A stretch of 64,000 nt of DNA from Cytophagales bacterium. GTDB lineage: Bacteria; Bacteroidota; Bacteroidia; Cytophagales; Cyclobacteriaceae. The stretch is from assembly GCA_033344775.1 (NCBI GenBank), contig JAWPMT010000005.1:727501-791500 (forward strand). The letters run 5' to 3'. Of this stretch, positions 59,669 through 64,000 are shown in pieces. Position 1 is the first letter of the stretch. Each line of letters opens with the position of its first letter. The translations under genes were made by a program, and so were the position numbers. The notes beneath the pieces were generated by a model that was not told the DNA's origin, did not search any database, and saw only the letters and a list, made by a program, of their open reading frames with translations.

Positions 59669-60658
59669 ATGAAAGGGCCAGCGTTTTTCCTCTTAGTATT
59701 CCTCATCCAGTTCCAGATTTCAGGACAATTGGTAAAATCCTTTCTGATTGATGAGAAAGGTAGAGGTGCAGATTCTACCCAGGCAAAATACACACGTATT
59801 GTGTTTTGGAATAGATTCAAGCAGCTCAGTTTTAAAGATCATGGCTTGCAAGACCTCAAGTTGTATCAATCAGGGAGTATTTTTCCAGACACCCTACAAG
59901 GCAATCGCCTGGTCGATTATCCTGTTAAGTATTGGAGAAACGGAGTATGCACCACTTATCATGCAAATGGCCGTAAAAAGCTAGAGGGTTCCTACAAAAA
60001 CGGAATCCCTGTGGGTGAATTTTCAGAATGGTATTCCAATGGAAAGCAGAAGGGCAAATACCAATACGAAAATATGGAAGAACAAAAGAATCCTTATGAT
60101 CATGAATACAGGGTCATCTCTTTTTTCGACCGAAATGGAAAGCAGTTAGTGGAGAATGGTGCGGGCCGGTACTTTGAAAGGACTGATGATTCTAAGGGTA
60201 ACGGTCGTGTTACGCTCGGTTATAAAAATGGACGATGGACTGGCTACTTCGAAGTAGAAGGAGAAACTTTCGAGTACGAAGAATTCTACAGAAATGGCCA
60301 GCTTGAATACGGTATTTCAACGGATAGCAAAAAGCAAACTGAACGATATAAAGAGCTACATGTGCTACCCAAGTTTCGAGAAGGCATTCAGTCCTTTTAT
60401 ATATTCGTGGGAAGGCATGTTCGCTATCCAAAAAGCGCGCGGAGGGTTGGCATCACTGGAAATGTTTACGTGATGTTTACGGTAGATGAAGAGGGAAGCA
60501 CCACCGACTTGAAAATCGCAAAAAGCCTACAGGAAGACTGTGACGCTCAGGCTTTGAAAGCCGTCGATAAAGCGGATCATTTTACCCCGGCGTATTACCG
60601 GGGTAGAAAAGTGAAGTTAAGGATGGTGATGCCCATTCTTTTTACGAATAATGGTTAA
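59669..60658 (+). CDS. YwqK-repeat protein with C-terminal TonB domain
   Basis: A 329-aa exported protein. Signal peptide 1-19 (FFLLVFLIQFQISGQ). The centre has MORN-like YwqK repeats (YHANGRKKLEGSYKNGIPVG, WYSNGKQKGKYQYEN). The C-terminal third (GRHVRYPKSARRVGITGNVY and MFTVDEEGSTTDLKIAKSL) is a TonB C-terminal domain. There is no N-terminal membrane anchor, so it cannot behave as a classical energy transducer; it may be a periplasmic adaptor. Single gene. Confidence 0.8.
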   Translation: MKGPAFFLLVFLIQFQISGQLVKSFLIDEKGRGADSTQAKYTRIVFWNRFKQLSFKDHGLQDLKLYQSGSIFPDTLQGNRLVDYPVKYWRNGVCTTYHANGRKKLEGSYKNGIPVGEFSEWYSNGKQKGKYQYENMEEQKNPYDHEYRVISFFDRNGKQLVENGAGRYFERTDDSKGNGRVTLGYKNGRWTGYFEVEGETFEYEEFYRNGQLEYGISTDSKKQTERYKELHVLPKFREGIQSFYIFVGRHVRYPKSARRVGITGNVYVMFTVDEEGSTTDLKIAKSLQEDCDAQALKAVDKADHFTPAYYRGRKVKLRMVMPILFTNNG

Positions 60659-60731
60659 AAGCGACTTAATGCTCTCTGAGGACTATCCCTATAAGCAAGA
60701 CAAGTTCAAGAACCATTTTTACTTTCTCCGC

Positions 60732-60820
60732 TTCAAAAGGACTTGATTTTGATCAACCCACCTCTTACTCCCACTTCGGTGGACCGTCCAGAGAGGAGAA
60801 CTATTGTGTCCTTTTGAATC
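60732..60820. repeat. Long inverted-repeat element with TTCAAAAGGAC tips
   Basis: TTCAAAAGGAC (60732-60742) and GTCCTTTTGAA (60808-60818) are perfect inverted tips. The middle has a CCAC-TTCG-GTGG hairpin (around 60771-60782). The right tip region matches the copy at 9183 in reverse complement (17 identical bases). It lies downstream of both converging genes. Confidence 0.65.
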
Positions 60821-60852
60821 GATATACTATTTCCGTGGGATGGGTATTCATG

Positions 60853-61707
60853 TTATTTCAACTCGTAGACGATTCCCAGCGAAAACATAGGACTTGCCAG
60901 GATATTTTGCCCACTGAAAGCACCCAAGGCGCTTCCTGAAACTGACCAGTTGTTACCAAATGAGTAGGCCAACTCAGGACCGAAGGAAATGAACTCCGTG
61001 TTATTGGAAAAGATTCCGGTTTGACTGGCAATGGCTTCACCATTCATGAAGGATTCAACCACTGATAATTTCAAAGCGGCGAAAAACCCACTTGGGAAAG
61101 CTGCTCCTGCTTCCAATCCAAAATGGAATTCGTCAGAGAAATCTTTGGTTCGATTATTTACTCCTACATAGGCAGCTGCATAAAATGGCTTTGGATAAAA
61201 GGAATAGCCTGCATGTAGTCTTAACAATTGATTAAATTCTCCGTCACCAGATTGTAGGATCATGGACTCGCCACCGGCTGTCTCACCAGAAGGCACTCCC
61301 AATAAAAGGCTCGTTGAAAGCACGAAGGGTCCTTTTTGTAATAAGCCATATTGCAAACCAACATTGAAGTCACCGAAGCTATTGGATTCGTCCCCTTCCT
61401 CTACATTGGTAGAAACCTCAAACTCTTGACGATTGATGGTATTGCGAAAAAAGAATGGCACAAAAGCAACAGCTGTCAATTTATCCGTGAGGCCATATTC
61501 GGCATAAATACTGGAGATGTACACTCCTGCCGTTTTAATGTCCTGAATACTTCCCTCAGGTGAATAAAAGGCATCAGAAACAATCACTGACTGACTTAAC
61601 TTGAAGAAACCTTCGTTCTGTGCTTTGGGCCACGCTCCCTGAGCATAGCTAGCGATGGCAAGGAATAACAGGAATACACTGATCCCTATACTTTTCATGT
61701 TTTTCAT
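60853..61707 (-). CDS. Outer-membrane beta-barrel protein
   Basis: About 284 aa from ATG 61707 (MKNMKSIGISVFLLFLAIA), which starts one base after the TAA of the upstream Big2-DM13 gene; upstream ATG codons would give an implausible N-terminus. Signal peptide cleaves near SYAQ. Then alternating aromatic strands, e.g. FFKLSQSVIVSDAFY, IYAEYGLTDKLTAVAFVPFF and a C-terminal FSLGIVYEL. It resembles proteins named XagA-like in Bacteroidota but I cannot assign a function. Translationally linked to the neighbour. Confidence 0.75.
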   Translation of the reverse strand: MKNMKSIGISVFLLFLAIASYAQGAWPKAQNEGFFKLSQSVIVSDAFYSPEGSIQDIKTAGVYISSIYAEYGLTDKLTAVAFVPFFFRNTINRQEFEVSTNVEEGDESNSFGDFNVGLQYGLLQKGPFVLSTSLLLGVPSGETAGGESMILQSGDGEFNQLLRLHAGYSFYPKPFYAAAYVGVNNRTKDFSDEFHFGLEAGAAFPSGFFAALKLSVVESFMNGEAIASQTGIFSNNTEFISFGPELAYSFGNNWSVSGSALGAFSGQNILASPMFSLGIVYELK

Positions 61708-61708
61708 C

Positions 61709-62659
61709 TTAATTATCCAGTTGTGCAGTTCCAAATCCGACCCCAAACGGTTTACAATACAATACCACGTTATTGAACGTATTGAGACCAACTCCTTCTG
61801 GCACTTCATAGGTATCACCACCCGTTATTGACCGTACTGCTCCGAGTTCAATCCCTCCTGATACACTGTTGCGGCTATTGGAAAGGTAGAAATACAAGCC
61901 AGGGCCATCCTGGGCAGAAAAGTTATCTCCGAGTACCATGATCACATTACCTTCATCATTTAACATCAAAGTCACATCACCGCTGGCCCGATAGCCGTTG
62001 AGGCCTTCCCATTGACCAGTTCGTGACAGGGACGAAGCATCTCCTATAAAAAGATCTACAAAGCCAGTAACGCCTGAAGCACTGGCTGAAATTCGCACAG
62101 AGCCATCCGCGATACCTGTTACCAATCCATTCTCATCCACGGTTGCTACGTCTTCATTGCTGCTACTCCAGGCAATGGTATTTCCTTCAATCTCTCCGCC
62201 GGCTGCATTCAGAGTAGTCCCTGATAATTGTAACGTTTCTCCTGGATTGATTACTGAAGTATTATTTTCAGTAACGATTTGCACCAAAGCCACAGTCGTC
62301 AAATCAGCCGCAACAGAGATAACAACAGGTTCGCTTTCTATGCCTTGTGCAGCGGCAGTGATCATGGCTGTTCCACCTGATAAGGCGGTAACAGTACCGT
62401 CTTCTTCTACGGAAGCCACAGCAGGTGCAGAACTGGACCAGGTCACTTCAATCACCTGAAAGGATCCACCAAGATCGGACATCCCCCAGGCTTCCAGTGT
62501 TACCGTTTCACCAACTAAACGAGCAATGCTGCCATTGATGGTTTCTTCCTCGCCTGCGGCGGAAAGTGTCATCGCACTCAGGCGATCTTCTACCAAATCA
62601 GTGCCGATACAACTCGACAACCAAATGGCCATTACAGCTACAAGGGATCTTATTTTCAT
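61709..62659 (-). CDS. Lipoprotein with two Big2 (Ig-like) and one DM13 domain
   Basis: About 316 aa from ATG 62659 (MKIRSLVAVMAIWLSSC, Cys17 lipobox); an upstream ATG at 62686 adds nine residues. Two Big2-like Ig repeats with VTWSSSAPAVASVEEDGTVT and IAWSSSNEDVATVDENGLVT are followed by a DM13 domain (GYRASGDVTLMLNDEG, VMVLGDNFSAQDGPGLYFYLS). DM13 domains are proposed redox or electron-transfer modules. The barrel protein gene follows immediately, which suggests a surface complex of the two. Confidence 0.85.
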   Translation of the reverse strand: MKIRSLVAVMAIWLSSCIGTDLVEDRLSAMTLSAAGEEETINGSIARLVGETVTLEAWGMSDLGGSFQVIEVTWSSSAPAVASVEEDGTVTALSGGTAMITAAAQGIESEPVVISVAADLTTVALVQIVTENNTSVINPGETLQLSGTTLNAAGGEIEGNTIAWSSSNEDVATVDENGLVTGIADGSVRISASASGVTGFVDLFIGDASSLSRTGQWEGLNGYRASGDVTLMLNDEGNVIMVLGDNFSAQDGPGLYFYLSNSRNSVSGGIELGAVRSITGGDTYEVPEGVGLNTFNNVVLYCKPFGVGFGTAQLDN

Positions 62660-62895
62660 AACATGGGAAGTTTTAATCCAGTCCATTATCTATACGTCTT
62701 CCTTTACCGGCGATGTTAGCAGATAGTTTGTTTGTGAAGAGAGTAGAATTAGGAAGTGTCGGAGGCAGGACTAAAATCAGACTGGAAGCTATTATAAATA
62801 CTTCATAAGATTTGATTCCGACCAAATCATTTAATTAGACCCGCTCTCCTTCTCCGATGGGTCTAACTCAACTTTAGTATGCTTACTTTAGGGTT

Positions 62896-63816
62896 ATGAA
62901 TCTTCAATCAAATACAGGTATCCTTTTATTTGTATTCATAGCAATTGGTTGCAGCTCAACCACATCCAATCTGCCTGCCAAACTCATCAGAATGGACCAT
63001 TTCTCTTCTGTAAATATTGATAGTAGAAATGTTGATATTTGGTTGCCACCGGGCTATGATGAAAAAGCGAAGTATCCGGTGCTTTACATGCATGACGGCC
63101 AGATGCTGTTCGATTCTACCACAACCTGGAATGGCCAGGAATGGGGAGTAGATGAAACAATCACTACCCTACTTACTTCAAACCAGATTGAGTCTGTCAT
63201 TATCGTAGGTATTTGGAATACCACTAAAAGACACTCAGAGTACTTCCCTCAAAAACCCTTTGAAAGCCTACCAGTTTCCACACAAGACTCATTATTGCAG
63301 CTAGGAAGAAATGAAAACACACCACTATTTCAAATAGAAATTGTTTCCGACTTGTACCTGAAATTTTTAGTTGAAGAATTAAAACCGCATATTGACAACC
63401 ATTATTCAACCATATCCGGGCCAGAAGGCACGTTCATCATGGGTTCTAGTATGGGTGGCCTCATCAGTATGTACGCCATCAGTGAGTATTCTGAGATTTT
63501 TGGAGCTGCCGCTTGTTTATCCACTCATTGGACCGGCACCTATACAGACCAAAACAATCCAATCCCCATGGCCATTTTCAATTACATGGCCGAAAACCTA
63601 CCTGACCCTACCAATCACAAATTGTATTTCGATTACGGTACCGAAACCTTAGATGCCCTTTACGAGCCCTTTCAGCAACAAGCGGATTCGGTATTGATCC
63701 AAGCAGGATTTAATGCCACCAATTGGACCACTCAAAAATTTGAAGGACAGGATCATTCGGAAAGGGCATGGAATAGCCGGCTGGAGATCCCTTTGAAGTT
63801 CCTTTTGGGGAAATGA
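62896..63816 (+). CDS. Esterase-like alpha/beta-hydrolase lipoprotein (Esterase D/Fes family)
   Basis: A 306-aa lipoprotein. The signal ends AIGC (Cys19). The fold is of the putative esterase family (PF00756-type): VDIWLPPGYDEKAKYPVLYM with HDGQMLFD, the nucleophile elbow GSSMGG with Ser185, and a late His in GQDHSERAW as the catalytic base. Related enzymes cleave ferulate or enterobactin-type esters, but substrate cannot be read. It is the last complete gene in the window. Confidence 0.85.
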   Translation: MNLQSNTGILLFVFIAIGCSSTTSNLPAKLIRMDHFSSVNIDSRNVDIWLPPGYDEKAKYPVLYMHDGQMLFDSTTTWNGQEWGVDETITTLLTSNQIESVIIVGIWNTTKRHSEYFPQKPFESLPVSTQDSLLQLGRNENTPLFQIEIVSDLYLKFLVEELKPHIDNHYSTISGPEGTFIMGSSMGGLISMYAISEYSEIFGAAACLSTHWTGTYTDQNNPIPMAIFNYMAENLPDPTNHKLYFDYGTETLDALYEPFQQQADSVLIQAGFNATNWTTQKFEGQDHSERAWNSRLEIPLKFLLGK

Positions 63817-64000
63817 TGGATCAATAGCGATCCCTGAGGAAGAATGTATTTCTTCACTGATCCTGAAATGATTAGGTGAATTTTCTTGGGATGGCATTAA
63901 AAAAATGCCGAATTAGATCAGATCTCAATCCAAATACAATCAAGCAATATCAATTAAAGAAATCCAGGAAGTTTCTGCGTCGTTCGATCTTCAATTCCTG

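Overview
The window is typical of a marine or soil Bacteroidota, most likely order Cytophagales. Evidence: a SusC/SusD pair, many Sec/lipobox lipoproteins, a PorE-like OmpA protein, bifunctional Rel next to a Fur-family gene, promoters of the TTTG / TAnnTTTG type, and almost no Shine-Dalgarno sequences. Most of it is ordinary chromosome. No rRNA, CRISPR array or prophage is visible. The one clear mobile element is an IS3-family insertion.

Layout. 0.3-8.1 kb is housekeeping: rel-fur (-), tRNA-Leu(UAG), tig, clpP-clpX (+), then a 6-pyruvoyl/6-carboxy-tetrahydropterin synthase gene and lpxB (-). hldD (+) follows. 9.3-22.1 kb is a long run of minus-strand genes: SusC, SusD and a surface lipoprotein, a strong hairpin, then a large FG-GAP/ASPIC lipoprotein, an arylsulfotransferase-like protein, a CHR-family (chromate/sulfate) transporter and a PAPS-type sulfotransferase. 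This is the most unusual accessory block. 22.4-27.6 kb (-) holds lepA, folD, queE and a PorE-like TPR/PD40/OmpA protein. 28-33.7 kb holds a bestrophin, a LysM-GH19 muramidase/chitinase-like protein without a signal peptide, an M48 peptidase lipoprotein or secreted protein and a FadH-type dienoyl-CoA reductase.

33.9-39.4 kb is a PadR regulator followed by two tandem MacB/FtsX-type permeases; the second copy carries two single-base frameshifts. 40.2-44.8 kb is a tyrosine-degradation operon (hppD, hmgA, fahA, flavin reductase). An IS3 element (44806-46225, GGC target duplication, A6G slippery site) has landed in the repeat/terminator just downstream. 46.3-54.7 kb: PP2C-like phosphatase, di-heme cytochrome c peroxidase, an SBP-fused histidine kinase, aroA and aroB with a small membrane-protein ORF on the opposite strand between them, and proline dehydrogenase. 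54.9-63.8 kb: lysS, a DUF4136 lipoprotein, a fatty acid hydroxylase/sterol desaturase, a VOC protein, a YwqK/TonB protein, a Big2-DM13 lipoprotein paired with an outer-membrane barrel, and an esterase lipoprotein.

Two dispersed intergenic repeat types occur: a C5T3/A3G5 hairpin that often doubles as a terminator, and a longer element with TTCAAAAGGAC tips. All functional calls rest on motifs read by eye; no database search was run.
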